From positions 620,501 through 684,500 of the forward strand of contig NZ_JACHWR010000003.1 of assembly GCF_014191495.1 (NCBI RefSeq): a DNA stretch of 64,000 nt, read 5' to 3'. Below are positions 39,259-48,616 of the stretch, one piece after another (positions within the stretch are counted from its first letter, which is position 1; the number at the start of each line of letters is the position of its first letter). The notes under the pieces are model-generated. The model ran no database searches and was not told where the DNA came from. It saw nothing but the letters and a program-made list of their open reading frames with translations. The position numbers were made by a program, and so were the translations under genes. The DNA is from Nocardioides soli (GTDB lineage: Bacteria > Actinomycetota > Actinomycetes > Propionibacteriales > Nocardioidaceae).

Positions 39259-40274
39259 GTGCCCGACCCGAACCGCTCCACGATCCGCTCGAGCCCCTCG
39301 ACCGAGAGCGGGGTGGGCGGCTCGGTGAAGTTGAAGAGCTGGGCCATCACGTCGCCGTTGCGGACCGCGGTCAGCTGCCCGGCGCCGGGCAGACCCGCGA
39401 TCGAGTCCTCCACCTTGGCCGGGTCACCCTCGCTGTGCAGCAGGATCAGCACGTCGGGGTCGCGGCCGAGCAGCTCCTCGAGCGTGACCTCGAAGACGCG
39501 CTGGTCGACGTCGCCGAAGGCGTTCTCGAAGCCCGCGGCCTCGAGCTGCGGGTGCGCCATGCTCTTCGTGCCGTAGGCGTAGGTCGTGCCGCCGCCGACG
39601 GTCGGGTAGAGCACCGCCGCCGTCCGCCCGTCGGCGGCGCCGACCTCGGCCTCGACCTCGGCGAGGTCCTCCTCCAGGTCGGCGATGGCCGCGCGCGCCT
39701 CGGTCTCGCGGCCGAACACCTTCCCGTAGACCTCGAGCTGGGCGTAGACGTCGTCGAAGCCAGGCTCGTCGACGCCCTGCTCGCAGAGCGCCGGCTCCTC
39801 GATCAGGGGAATGCCGACCGCGTCGAGCGTCGCCCGGGAGAGGTTGTCGACCTCGCCCAGCACCAGGTCGGGCTCCTCGCTGATCACGATCTCCTTGGAG
39901 ATCTGCAGGTGGCCGCTGCTGTCCAGCTCGTCGGTCAGCAGGGGGATCCGGTCGAGCTCGGCGAGGGTCTCCTCGTCGTAGTACGCCGAGGGGTACTGGC
40001 CCGCCCGGGCGGTCACGCGGTCGAGCACGCCGAGCTCGTGGAGGAACGGCACCGACGAGCTCTTCAGGAGCACGACGCGCTCGGGCGCCTTGTCGAAGGT
40101 CACCTCGGCGCCGCAGTTCTCGATCGTCACCGGGTAGGAGCCGGTGGCTGCGAAGGTGGGCTCCCGGTCGTCGTCCTCGGAGCCGCAGGCGGTCAGCCCG
40201 CCGGCGAGCACCAGGCTCGCGGCGACCAGGCGACGGGTCGGGCGAGAGGGACGGGACGGCGACGTGGTGGGCAC
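39255..40274 (-). CDS. FecB-type ABC substrate-binding lipoprotein (second importer)
   Basis: The 339-aa product has a signal peptide with lipobox LTAC (~residue 30). It has the type III binding-protein core: TIENCGAEVTFDKAPERVVLLKSSS, LVLGEVDNLS, and TYAYGTKSMAHPQLEAAGFENAFGDV. The ligand is unknown: ferric siderophore, cobalamin, metal chelate and the proposed F420-0 transporter family are all candidates. There is no cobalamin riboswitch here, unlike the operon at 33.8 kb. Confidence 0.88.
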   Translation of the reverse strand: MPTTSPSRPSRPTRRLVAASLVLAGGLTACGSEDDDREPTFAATGSYPVTIENCGAEVTFDKAPERVVLLKSSSVPFLHELGVLDRVTARAGQYPSAYYDEETLAELDRIPLLTDELDSSGHLQISKEIVISEEPDLVLGEVDNLSRATLDAVGIPLIEEPALCEQGVDEPGFDDVYAQLEVYGKVFGRETEARAAIADLEEDLAEVEAEVGAADGRTAAVLYPTVGGGTTYAYGTKSMAHPQLEAAGFENAFGDVDQRVFEVTLEELLGRDPDVLILLHSEGDPAKVEDSIAGLPGAGQLTAVRNGDVMAQLFNFTEPPTPLSVEGLERIVERFGSGT

Positions 40275-40307
40275 GGGGCTCCTTCGGGTGGTGGACGGGG
40301 CTGGTCG

Positions 40308-41417
40308 CTACGCGTTGGCGGCGTGGAGACGGCGGATGAGCACGAGCAGGAAGGGGGCGCCGACGAGGGAGGTGATGATCCCGATCGGGATCTCCTGCGG
40401 GGCGAAGAGCGTGCGCGCGAGGACGTCGGCCCAGATCAGCAGGATCGCTCCCATCAGGGCCGCGACGGCGACGGCGCGCACGTGCGTCCCGCCGACGGCC
40501 CGGCGGGCGAGGTGCGGGACCACGAGGCCGACGAAGCCGATGCTGCCCGAGGCCGACACGACCACGCCCACGCACAGCGCCACGACGACCAGCAGCTGGA
40601 GCCGGAGGCGATCGGGCCGGACGCCGAGGGTGTGGGCGGTCTCGTCGCCGATCGCCAGGGCGTCGAGGCGGCGCCCCCAGAGCGTCAGCAGGGCGACGGA
40701 GAGGAGCACGACGACGGTCACGATGGCGAACGGGACGTTCCACTGGGCCAGCGCCAGCGAGCCGAGCAGCCAGAACATCACCGAGCGTGCTCCCTCGGCG
40801 GAGCCGGAGGCGAAGATCAGGAAGCTGGTCAGGGCGTACAGGGCGTAGCCCACGGCCACGCCGGCGAGCAGCAGCCGGATCGAGGTGACCCGGCCGGCGC
40901 TCCGCGCCACGAGGAACACCAGGATCGAGGCGGCGAGGGCGCCGAGGAACGCGGTCGCCTGGAGGGCGTACTCCGCGAAGCCGGCGCCGAAGCCGAAGAG
41001 GATCGCGGCCGCCGCGCCGCTGGAGGCGCCCGAGTTGACCCCGAGCAGGTAGGGGTCGGCGAGCACGTTGCGCACCATCGCCTGCAGCGCGACGCCGCAG
41101 ATCGCCAGGCCGGCGCCGACCAGCGCGCCGAGCAGCACCCGGGGGAGCCGGACCTGCCAGACGATCGCGTCGGCCGGCGCGCTCCAGGTCTGCTCGGCCG
41201 GCCAGCCGACGAGATGGTGGGTGATCACCTGGGCGACGGTGCCCGCCGGCACGGAGTAGGCGCCGACGCCCACCCCGGCCACGATCGTCGCCAGCAGCCC
41301 GAGGCTCAGCCCGACCAGCCAGGCCGTCGTACGCCGCCGCATCGCCCGCAGCCCCAGGACGTCGGCCGCGGCCTCCCGCGCCCGCGTCTCCGGCGCGACG
41401 GCGGTGTCGACACCCAC
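40308..41417 (-). CDS. FecCD-type ABC permease (second importer)
   Basis: This is a 369-aa permease with ~10 helices: IVWQVRLPRVLLGALVGAGLAICG, VRNVLADPYLLGVNSGASSGAAAA, GSIGFVGLVVPHLARRAVGG and PQEIPIGIITSLVGAPFLLVLI. GTG 41417 (or 41420) follows GGAGGAGGTC and is chosen over a frame extension to 41588, which would translate intergenic repeats. It is the first gene of a permease-SBP-ATPase-methyltransferase unit, with an AT-rich palindrome about 25 bp upstream. Confidence 0.92.
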   Translation of the reverse strand: MGVDTAVAPETRAREAAADVLGLRAMRRRTTAWLVGLSLGLLATIVAGVGVGAYSVPAGTVAQVITHHLVGWPAEQTWSAPADAIVWQVRLPRVLLGALVGAGLAICGVALQAMVRNVLADPYLLGVNSGASSGAAAAILFGFGAGFAEYALQATAFLGALAASILVFLVARSAGRVTSIRLLLAGVAVGYALYALTSFLIFASGSAEGARSVMFWLLGSLALAQWNVPFAIVTVVVLLSVALLTLWGRRLDALAIGDETAHTLGVRPDRLRLQLLVVVALCVGVVVSASGSIGFVGLVVPHLARRAVGGTHVRAVAVAALMGAILLIWADVLARTLFAPQEIPIGIITSLVGAPFLLVLIRRLHAANA

Positions 41418-41442
41418 CACGACCTCCTCCGCTTCGACGTTA

Positions 41443-41459
41443 TTGCGAGTAATGCGCAA
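41443..41459. promoter_or_regulatory. Candidate metalloregulator operator
   Basis: TTGCGAGTAATGCGCAA is a 6-5-6 palindrome, unusually AT-rich for this genome, located in the promoter region of the second importer. It resembles FUR-family Nur boxes (TTGCAA-N5-TTGCAA) with three mismatches. A TetR-type site is an alternative. Confidence 0.4.
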
Positions 41460-41517
41460 CAACCCGACCTTAGCGAGAGGTGTCAGGGGCCGGCCGACCG
41501 GGGGTCGCCCCCGAGGG

Positions 41518-41653
41518 GTGGCTGAGGTGCGAGGGCTGCGTGGGGGTGGTGGTTTCGAGGCTCCTCGCTGGCGCTCGTCGCACCTCAACCACCGCGGGGG
41601 ATGCCGGTGGTTGAGGTGTGAAGGCGCGCTAGCGCCTGAGCCTCGAAACCACC
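41518..41653. repeat. Intergenic cluster of three palindromic repeats
   Basis: A partial copy is at 41518-41535 (GTGGCTGAGGTGCGAGGG). A full copy is at 41548-41593 (GGTGGTTTCGAGG...CACCTCAACCACC), and an inverted full copy is at 41606-41653 (GGTGGTTGAGGTGTG...CTCGAAACCACC). They separate the second importer operon from the 820-aa membrane protein gene. Confidence 0.9.
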
Positions 41654-41671
41654 TCCTGGGACCCGCCGGGG

Positions 41672-44134
41672 CTAGTCGATGTAGTCCTCGCGGCGCAGCC
41701 AGCGCAGCGCCCAGCCGCCGTAGACGGGCGGCAGGTACGACGTGGCGAGCCGCTGGGTGACGGCGATCGCGAACGCCGGGCCGCTGTCGACGCCGACCGC
41801 GACCAGGCCGGCGGCGATCGCGGCCTCGCCGACGCCGACGTTGCCGGGCACCGGGACGATGCTGGCGAAGAGCGCGGCCGCGGCGGTGACGAAGAGGACG
41901 GTGCCGTAGGGCAGGGACGGCTGCAGCCCCTCGACCATGCAGGACATCGCGACCGCGGTGATCATCAGCGAGGCCAGGTTGGTGCCGAAGAGGCCGAGCG
42001 CCCGGGCCGGGCTGTCGGTGACGACCCGGAGCGACGTCCAGGCGCTGCGCACGGCGGTCACCAGGTGCCGGCGCAGCTTCGGGATGACCGACACCGCGAT
42101 CGCCGAGAGCACGACCGCCACGACGATGAAGACGATGATCCGGTCGAGGTTGTCGGGGCCGGCGAGGTCGACGTCGGGGATGTGCTTGGCCAGCAGCAGG
42201 GCGACCAGCACGACCACGACGTTCACGACGGCCCCGGCGAAGGAGTCGAGCGCGCTGGCGGTCACGGCGGTCGCCGGGCCCTCGCCGAAGCGGCGGAGGA
42301 ACGAGGTGTAGAGCGCGACCCGGCCGAGGGTGGCGGAGATCGCGAGGCCGACGGTCTTCACGGCGTACTGCAGCTGCACGAGCGGCACCAGCGGCAGTCG
42401 GGTGCGCACGGTCGTCATCGCGGTCGCGGCGTCGGCGAAGGCCGTGCCCTGCGCGACGACGAACCCGATGGCGACCCAGCTCCAGGTCGCGTTGCGCCAG
42501 GTGTCCCAGACGGTGGCCCAGTCGAGCTCGGCGAGCGTGGAGAGCAGGGCGTACGCCGCGAACAGGATCAGCCCGGTCTGCAGCAGGTCACGCCACCGGA
42601 TCCGGACGATCTCGGCCGGCTCCGGTGGCTCGGTGCCGGTGCGCTCGGCGATCGCCGAGCCGATGGCCGGGAGCGTCGCCTTCAGGCGCTGGCCGCCGAG
42701 CGAGCGCGGCATCGCGGCGCGCTGCAGGTAGGGCTGCGCGGCCGCGACCGCCTCGCCGCCGATCCCCGCGACGGCGGCGTCGACCGCACGGGTCGCGCCC
42801 ACGGCGAGCGCCTGGCTGGTGAGCAGCACGGCGACGTCCCGGGCCCGCTCGGCGTCGTCGGCGGCGACGACGCCGGAGGCGAAGTCGGACAGCACCGGCC
42901 GGCCGTCGGTCATCGCGACGTGGCCGAGCGTGAGCTCGCCGTGTGTGAGGCCCGCGTCGTGCAGGCGGGCGACCGCGGCCCAGACCGCGCGCAGCGTCTC
43001 GTCGGCGACCTCGACCTCGAGACCGTCGCCGGAGCCCTCGCCGGAGCCGTCGGCGTCCGGACCGCGGGTGCTCGCGAGCGACGGTGCGGGCCGGCCGAGC
43101 ACGAGCAGGGCGTCGCCGGACGTCTCGGCCGCGGCGACCAGCTCGTCGACGTCGACGCCGGCCCGGTCGGCCAGCACGGTCAGCAGCGCCTCGTGCTCGA
43201 CCATCTGGAGCCGGGTCGCGCCCGGCGCCGCCTGGTCGCGGTAGAGCAGCGTGCGCCACCAGCGAGCCGCGAGCCGGGCGTCGGTGGCGTCGCGCCCGTA
43301 GACCTTGATCAGCAGCGGCCGGCCGTCGGTGGCCTCGGCGTACAGGATGCGCGCTCCCCAGGGCTGGCGCTCGGCGAAGCGCAGCCCGGTCACCTCGATG
43401 CCGAGGTGCGCGAGGCTCGAGGAGACCTGTCGCAGGTCGGGGTGTCCGGCGGGGGAGCCGACCAGCACCAGCGTGAGACCGGCGGCCGCGATCCCGATCG
43501 CCAGCGCCCCCAGCACGTCGGTGGGCCCGGCGATCCCGATCGCCCACGCGGCCAGGCACTGCACGGCCACGACGCCGACGTGGAAGCGGCGCAGCGGGAT
43601 CACCACGAACGGGCGCAGCACCAGCAGCACCGACGTCACCATCGCCACCCGCAGCGTCGGGAAGCCGTGCGGCGAGCCGCTGCGGACCGGTCCGGGGTCG
43701 AACTCGGGCAGGCCGGCGCCGGCGAGGTACGACGCGACCACCGCGCCGCCGATCGCGGCGGCGGCGGCGAGCAGCATCGCGAACGGGAGCAGGCCGCGCC
43801 GGGGGACGGTGAGCACGACGATCACCACGACGACCAGCGCGTACACCGAGCCGAGCGCGTAGGCGGCGTCGAACAGCGCGGTCGCCCAGCGCGGCAGGTC
43901 CTCGGCGACGCCCCGCACGGCGCTGTCGAGCACCCCGCGATGCGCGGCCGCCCGGGCGGAGCCGAGGGCGATCAGCAGGCCGACGACGGCGAGCGCGACG
44001 TCGATGGGCCGGCGCGACCGCGAGCCGGTGCCCGCGACGAAGAAGCCGGCGGAGATCCGGTGGCGGGCCGGTGGCGGGGTCGGTGGCGGGGTCGGTGGCG
44101 TGGCCGGTGCCGCGCCGGCCGGGGCCGCGGTCAC
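41672..44134 (-). CDS. Kinase-like / lysylphosphatidylglycerol synthase-type (UPF0104, YbhN) membrane protein
   Basis: 820 aa. After a Pro-rich N-terminus (TPPTPPPTPPP, coded by a GGTGGCGGGGTC minisatellite) come about five helices (45-220). A soluble domain with protein-kinase-like features follows (GRPLLIKVYGRDA, AVARLHDAGLTHGELTLGHVAM, RPVLSDFASG; 245-470). A C-terminal ~300-residue LPG synthase transmembrane/flippase-like domain ends ASIVPVPGNVGVGEAAIAAGLV. The kinase motif has HGEL in place of the HRD/HGD loop, so catalysis is doubtful. A role in lipid transport or envelope modification is plausible. GTG start overlaps the upstream gene's stop (GTGA). Confidence 0.8.
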   Translation of the reverse strand: MTAAPAGAAPATPPTPPPTPPPARHRISAGFFVAGTGSRSRRPIDVALAVVGLLIALGSARAAAHRGVLDSAVRGVAEDLPRWATALFDAAYALGSVYALVVVVIVVLTVPRRGLLPFAMLLAAAAAIGGAVVASYLAGAGLPEFDPGPVRSGSPHGFPTLRVAMVTSVLLVLRPFVVIPLRRFHVGVVAVQCLAAWAIGIAGPTDVLGALAIGIAAAGLTLVLVGSPAGHPDLRQVSSSLAHLGIEVTGLRFAERQPWGARILYAEATDGRPLLIKVYGRDATDARLAARWWRTLLYRDQAAPGATRLQMVEHEALLTVLADRAGVDVDELVAAAETSGDALLVLGRPAPSLASTRGPDADGSGEGSGDGLEVEVADETLRAVWAAVARLHDAGLTHGELTLGHVAMTDGRPVLSDFASGVVAADDAERARDVAVLLTSQALAVGATRAVDAAVAGIGGEAVAAAQPYLQRAAMPRSLGGQRLKATLPAIGSAIAERTGTEPPEPAEIVRIRWRDLLQTGLILFAAYALLSTLAELDWATVWDTWRNATWSWVAIGFVVAQGTAFADAATAMTTVRTRLPLVPLVQLQYAVKTVGLAISATLGRVALYTSFLRRFGEGPATAVTASALDSFAGAVVNVVVVLVALLLAKHIPDVDLAGPDNLDRIIVFIVVAVVLSAIAVSVIPKLRRHLVTAVRSAWTSLRVVTDSPARALGLFGTNLASLMITAVAMSCMVEGLQPSLPYGTVLFVTAAAALFASIVPVPGNVGVGEAAIAAGLVAVGVDSGPAFAIAVTQRLATSYLPPVYGGWALRWLRREDYID

Positions 44135-46164
44135 GAGGCCGACTCCTCACGCAGCGCCGTCCGGTGGCCGACCTGCTCGAGCCAGCCGCGCAGCACCCGG
44201 TGCAGCGCATCGGCGCCGACGACCATCTCGTCGGGCATCGCGAAGTCGACCGGGTGCACCATCATGCCGCGGTCCTGCCAGCCGCCGAGCCCGCCGTGGC
44301 AGGCCACCAGCCCCTCGAACGCCGCCACCTCGTCGAGGTCGTCGATCAGGCTGTTGACGTAGATGTCCGGGGCCTCGGCCATCGTCGCGGCCCGGAGCAC
44401 GAACTCCGGAGCATGCGACCCGTACGCCGCGAGCGGGTCGTCGCCCACGACCACGCCGTCGCGTACGCGGTGCTCGCCGGACGCCCCGATCGCGACCGGC
44501 CCGTGCTCGACGGTGTCGACGACCACGAACCCGACGCCGGGATGGGCGACCAGCCCGGGCACCAGCGACGGGTACCGCTCGGCGAGCTCGTCGGCGGTGA
44601 GCCGGTGGTCCTCCCCGGAGACGTACACGAGCCCGAGGTTCCCGGAGCCGAACACGAGGAACTCCTGCTCCTTCTCGGGCTGGCGGGTCTCGAACGTGTC
44701 GGCCGTGATCCGGTCGGAGGCGCGGGCGGAGGCCCGCTGCAGGGTCCGGGCGAGCACGGTGTCGTCGCCGGCGCCACCGGCCATCATCGAGTTCAGCGAC
44801 CCGGCCGCCTCGGCGTTCTCCAGTGAGGCGACCGCGGCCGAGTCGGTGAGGCGGGTGACCAGGCCGGCCAGGTCCTCGCCGTACCGGTCGGCGAAGATCG
44901 CGCCCTGCGACTGGCCGTGATCGGAGAGCACCACGATGTGGTATTTGCGCGGCGCGACGGCCGCGATCGCCTCGATCTGGGCGAGCACGGCGTCGATGCC
45001 GGCGAGCGCGTCGAGCGACTCGGGCTGCAGGATGCCGGCGTGGTGGGCGACCGCGTCGTAGTCGACGTAGTCCACGTAGATGCTGCGGCGCCCGCGGAGC
45101 ATCGACTCGGCGACCAGGGTCGTGTTGAGGTCGCGGATCACGCCGGTCAGCGCCGCCCGCTCCATCGCGAAGGACCAGCCGCGGTGCACCCGGGGCCGGA
45201 TGTCGCGGCGCTTCGCGCGGGCGGCCTGGAACCGCTCGCGCGCGATCTCGCTGATCGCCCGCGACATGCTGCGCGCGAAGCCGGCGGGCCGGCTCAGGTA
45301 CTCCGAGACGATCCGGCGCGACTCGCGGGTCTGCTGACCGCGCCCGATCGCGCTCATGGTGGCGTACGCCGTGGTCGCGTCGCCGGTGAAGAGGTTGCTC
45401 ACCGAGACGCCGTCGTCGGCCAGCAGGCCGCGCCCGTCGGAGTGCACGGCCTCGATGGCGGCGGCGTCGGCCGGCCGGTTGGCGACGTACACCTTGCCGC
45501 TGGGCCGGTCGACCCAGCGGAAGGCCGGGATGCCGTCGATCGTGCCGTGCAGGATGCCCATCTGGCTGGCGGGCGTGGTCGCGGGCAGCTTCGGGCGCCA
45601 CTCGACGGCCCGGTGCGAGCCGCTGCGGAGCCAGCGGGAGAGCGTCGGCAGCGTGCCGGCTCGCACGCACCACTCGAGCACCGGGTAGGGGACGCCGTCG
45701 GCCTGGACGAAGACCACGCCGGGCAGGTCGGGGTCCTCGATCGGGTGCCGTCGGCGCCGGGCGCGGCGCAGCAGGGAGGCCGTCACCGCGTCGTCGGTGC
45801 CGGCGGTCGCGACCCAGCCGAAGAGGGTGGAGACCGCGGCGACGATCCACGAGGCCACGAGCGCCCAGCCGAGGTCGGCGGCGTCGCCACCGCGCGGGGC
45901 GTAGACGACGAGCCAGATCACCAGCGCCTGTCCGAAGAGCCCGACGAGCACCGCGCCGACCCACCCCAGCAGCACCGCGCCCCGCACCAGCAGGAAGCGC
46001 AGCACCATGCCGCAGATCGCGATCAGCAGCGCGGTCCAGAGCGCGCCCTCCCAGGAGCCGATGTCGAAGCCGGGCACCAGCCACGACGCGATCCACAGGC
46101 CGAGCGCGGCGCCGACCAGCGCGACCACGGCCCGGCCCAGGTCACCCCAGCGCAGCACGGTCAT
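44131..46164 (-). CDS. Phage-holin-like membrane domain fused to an alkaline-phosphatase-superfamily phosphodiesterase
   Basis: 677 aa. The first ~130 residues form four membrane helices of the mycobacterial phage-holin (PF04020-like) type. Residues ~150-640 are a type I phosphodiesterase/nucleotide pyrophosphatase domain (VVFVQADGVPYPVLEWCVRAG, LPATTPASQMGILHG, SIYVDYVDYDAVAHHAG, HIVVLSDHGQSQGA). The metal ligands D, D-H and DH are visible. A membrane-anchored hydrolase acting on phospholipid or glycan phosphodiesters is likely. Co-transcribed with the LPG-synthase-like gene (GTGA overlap). Confidence 0.82.
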   Translation of the reverse strand: MTVLRWGDLGRAVVALVGAALGLWIASWLVPGFDIGSWEGALWTALLIAICGMVLRFLLVRGAVLLGWVGAVLVGLFGQALVIWLVVYAPRGGDAADLGWALVASWIVAAVSTLFGWVATAGTDDAVTASLLRRARRRRHPIEDPDLPGVVFVQADGVPYPVLEWCVRAGTLPTLSRWLRSGSHRAVEWRPKLPATTPASQMGILHGTIDGIPAFRWVDRPSGKVYVANRPADAAAIEAVHSDGRGLLADDGVSVSNLFTGDATTAYATMSAIGRGQQTRESRRIVSEYLSRPAGFARSMSRAISEIARERFQAARAKRRDIRPRVHRGWSFAMERAALTGVIRDLNTTLVAESMLRGRRSIYVDYVDYDAVAHHAGILQPESLDALAGIDAVLAQIEAIAAVAPRKYHIVVLSDHGQSQGAIFADRYGEDLAGLVTRLTDSAAVASLENAEAAGSLNSMMAGGAGDDTVLARTLQRASARASDRITADTFETRQPEKEQEFLVFGSGNLGLVYVSGEDHRLTADELAERYPSLVPGLVAHPGVGFVVVDTVEHGPVAIGASGEHRVRDGVVVGDDPLAAYGSHAPEFVLRAATMAEAPDIYVNSLIDDLDEVAAFEGLVACHGGLGGWQDRGMMVHPVDFAMPDEMVVGADALHRVLRGWLEQVGHRTALREESAS

Positions 46165-46254
46165 GACGCGACGCTAGCGGAGCATCGCACCCCTGTGGGG
46201 TCCCCCGATTCGTGTGGTCGTGGGCGTGCCTGGGTCTCATGGCAGGCTGCAGCC

Positions 46255-47040
46255 GTGCAGCACGACGTGGAGATCCTGCCGGCCGACCGGCCCGGCTGCT
46301 TCGTGCTCCGGATGTCGGGCATGGACCAGTCGTACGTCGACCTCACCGACCCGACCCGGCTGGTCTTCGAGTACGTGCGCCGGCTCGGCGACGTCGTCGA
46401 CGTGGTCGCCCCGCCCCGATCGCCGCTGCGCGTGGCGCACGTCGGTGGTGCCGGGCTCACGCTGCCGAGGTACGTCGCCACGACCCGCCCGCACTCGTCC
46501 CAGGTGGTGCTCGAGCCCGCGGCCGCGGTGACCGAGCTGGTGCGTCGGGAGCTGCCGCTACCGCGCCGGAGCGGCATCAAGGTGCGTCCGGTCGACGGGC
46601 GGGCCGGGGTCGCGACGCTGCGCGACGGCGGCGCCGACATGGTGGTCGTCGACGCGTTCGCCGACGCCCGGGTGCCCGCGTCGCTGGTCACCGACGCGTT
46701 CTTCGCCGACCTGGCGCGGGTGGTCGGACCGACCGGCGTGGTGGCGCTCAACCTCACCGACCGCGCGCCCTTCGGCTGGACCCGCCGAGCCGTCGCCGCG
46801 CTCCGCGGCGCCCTCCCGCACGTGCTGCTCACCGCCGAGCCGGCCACCCTGCGGGCCAAGCGGCTCGGCAACCTGGTCGTGGTGGCCTCCCGCGGGGAGG
46901 TCCCGCTCGACGCGCTCCGGCAGCGGGCGACCACCGCCGCCGCGCCGTACCGGGTGCTCGACGCCGCCGCGGTGTCGGACTCCTTCGGGGGCGGCACGCC
47001 GTTCACCGACGACGACACCGAGCCGTCGCCGGCGCCGTGA
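46255..47040 (+). CDS. Spermidine synthase-like (PABMT) protein
   Basis: The 261-aa class I methyltransferase-fold protein is of the spermidine synthase type. It has VAHVGGAGLTLPRYVATTRP (motif I, GGG region), VVLEPAAAVTELVRRELPLPR, and ADMVVVDAFADARVPASLVTDAFFADLARVVGPTGVVALNLTD. It lacks a membrane domain. Many actinobacterial relatives have no proven polyamine role. GTG 46255 is the only in-frame start before homology. It is divergent from the holin/phosphodiesterase gene and convergent with fadD17. Confidence 0.82.
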   Translation: MQHDVEILPADRPGCFVLRMSGMDQSYVDLTDPTRLVFEYVRRLGDVVDVVAPPRSPLRVAHVGGAGLTLPRYVATTRPHSSQVVLEPAAAVTELVRRELPLPRRSGIKVRPVDGRAGVATLRDGGADMVVVDAFADARVPASLVTDAFFADLARVVGPTGVVALNLTDRAPFGWTRRAVAALRGALPHVLLTAEPATLRAKRLGNLVVVASRGEVPLDALRQRATTAAAPYRVLDAAAVSDSFGGGTPFTDDDTEPSPAP

Positions 47041-47050
47041 CGGGCCCGCC

Positions 47051-48607
47051 TCACGAGTACGCCGTGCCGCGGGCCTCCCGCGTCCACAGCGCCCCGTCAC
47101 CGGCGGCCGCGCCGTCGGCCGCCAGGGCGCGCTTGAGCACCTTGTTGGTGGCAGTCCGGTGCAGGGTGGGCGCGATCCGCACGTAGCGCGGCCAGGCCCG
47201 AGGGGAGAGGTCGGGCTGAGCGGCCAGGAACTCCTCGAAGGACGCCGGCGTCAGCGGGCCGGTCAGCACGAGCGCCGCCATCACCTGGTCGCCGACCGAC
47301 TCGTCGGGTACGGCGTACACGGCCGCCTCGGAGACCGCCGGGTGCCGCAGCAGGATGCGCTCGACGGGCGCGGTGGCGAGGTTCTCGCCGTCGACGCGGA
47401 GCCAGTCGGCCGTGCGACCGGCGAAGTAGACGAAGCCGTCGGCGTCGCGGTAGGCGAGATCGCCGGACCAGTACATGCCCCCGCGCATCCGCTCGGCCTC
47501 GGCGTCCGCGTCGCGGTAGTAGCCCGCGAACGCCCCCGACCCGAGCGTGTTCACCAGCTCTCCGGTCGCCGCCTCGGCGTTGAGCAGCGCCCCCGACGCG
47601 TCGAAGGCGGCATCCGGTGTCTCGGCGTGCGTCACCGGGTCGAGCACCCGCACGCCCGGCACCGGCCGGCCTAGTGAGCCCGGCGGCATGCCGGCCACCC
47701 GCTGCACGATCACGGCGTTCTCGGTGGAGGAGTAGGAGTCGACGACCACGCAGCCGAAGCGCCGCCCGAAGCCCTCGATGTCCCGCTCGTTGGCCTCGTT
47801 GCCGAAGACCAGCCGGAGCGGATTGTCCGCGTCGTCGGCGCGCTCCGGGGTCGCCATCACGTAGGCGAGCGGCTTGCCGACGTAGTTGGCGTACGTCGCG
47901 GCGTACCGCCGCACGTCGGGCAGGAAGCCGGACGCCGAGAACCTCCGGGCCAGTGCGACCGTCGCCCCGGAGGCCAGCGCCGGGCCCCAGCCGGCCATGA
48001 TCGCGTTGGAGTGGAACATCGGCATCGACACGTAGGCGACGTCCGCGGGCGACAGCCCGAACCGCTCGGAGAGGAGCTGCCCGGGGTGCGCCACCTTTGC
48101 CTGGGTGACGTTGACCGCCTTCGGGTCGCCGGAGGTGCCCGAGGTGAAGATCAGCATCATCAGGTCGTCGGGGCCGACCGCGACGTCGGGCACCGGCGCG
48201 CCGGTGTGCTCGGCGAGCAGGGCCGCCCAGTCGGGCGCGTCCACGGGCAGCACCGGCACCTCGGCGTCGACCAGCAGCTCGGCGTGCGCGGCGTCGGTGA
48301 CCACGACCTGCACGTCGGCCCGGCGGACGTCGGCGGCGAGCGCCGCGCCGCGCCGGGTGGGGTTGAGCCCGACCACCACGGCGCCGCCGAGGCCCGCGCC
48401 GCCGAGCAGGAACGCGAACTCCGGCACGTTCTCGAGCAGCACCCCGACGTGCGGGGGCCGACCCGGAGGGAGCAGGACGTCGAGGGCGGCCGCCCGCACG
48501 CAGGACTCGCGGACCACCTCGGCCCAGGTCCACGACTCGTCCTCGAACAGCAGCCCCGGGGAGTCGTCACCCGCCCGCGCGAGCAACTGCTCGCGCACCG
48601 TGGGCAT
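47051..48607 (-). CDS. fadD17: Acyl-CoA synthetase, FadD17-like
   Basis: 518 aa AMP-forming acyl-CoA ligase. It has LMMLIFTSGTSGDPKAVNVT (P-loop A3), VDSYSSTENAVI, YWSGDLAYRDADGFVYFAGRTADWLRVDGENLA (A8) and the catalytic Lys region TATNKVLKR. Together with the two adjacent acyl-CoA dehydrogenases it reproduces the mycobacterial fadE26-fadE27-fadD17 block of cholesterol side-chain catabolism. ATG 48607 is preferred. The frame runs to 48661 but the added 18 residues would be translated from a palindromic repeat. Confidence 0.88.
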   Translation of the reverse strand: MPTVREQLLARAGDDSPGLLFEDESWTWAEVVRESCVRAAALDVLLPPGRPPHVGVLLENVPEFAFLLGGAGLGGAVVVGLNPTRRGAALAADVRRADVQVVVTDAAHAELLVDAEVPVLPVDAPDWAALLAEHTGAPVPDVAVGPDDLMMLIFTSGTSGDPKAVNVTQAKVAHPGQLLSERFGLSPADVAYVSMPMFHSNAIMAGWGPALASGATVALARRFSASGFLPDVRRYAATYANYVGKPLAYVMATPERADDADNPLRLVFGNEANERDIEGFGRRFGCVVVDSYSSTENAVIVQRVAGMPPGSLGRPVPGVRVLDPVTHAETPDAAFDASGALLNAEAATGELVNTLGSGAFAGYYRDADAEAERMRGGMYWSGDLAYRDADGFVYFAGRTADWLRVDGENLATAPVERILLRHPAVSEAAVYAVPDESVGDQVMAALVLTGPLTPASFEEFLAAQPDLSPRAWPRYVRIAPTLHRTATNKVLKRALAADGAAAGDGALWTREARGTAYS

Positions 48608-48616
48608 CGCGGATGG

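Noticed and set aside
41521..41588. N-terminal extension of the second importer permease
   Set aside because: It would translate a palindromic repeat and cross the operator; a strong ribosome site supports the start near 41417.
44917..46254. Upstream extension of the spermidine synthase-like ORF
   Set aside because: It is antisense to the holin/phosphodiesterase gene and lacks homology; GTG 46255 is the natural start.
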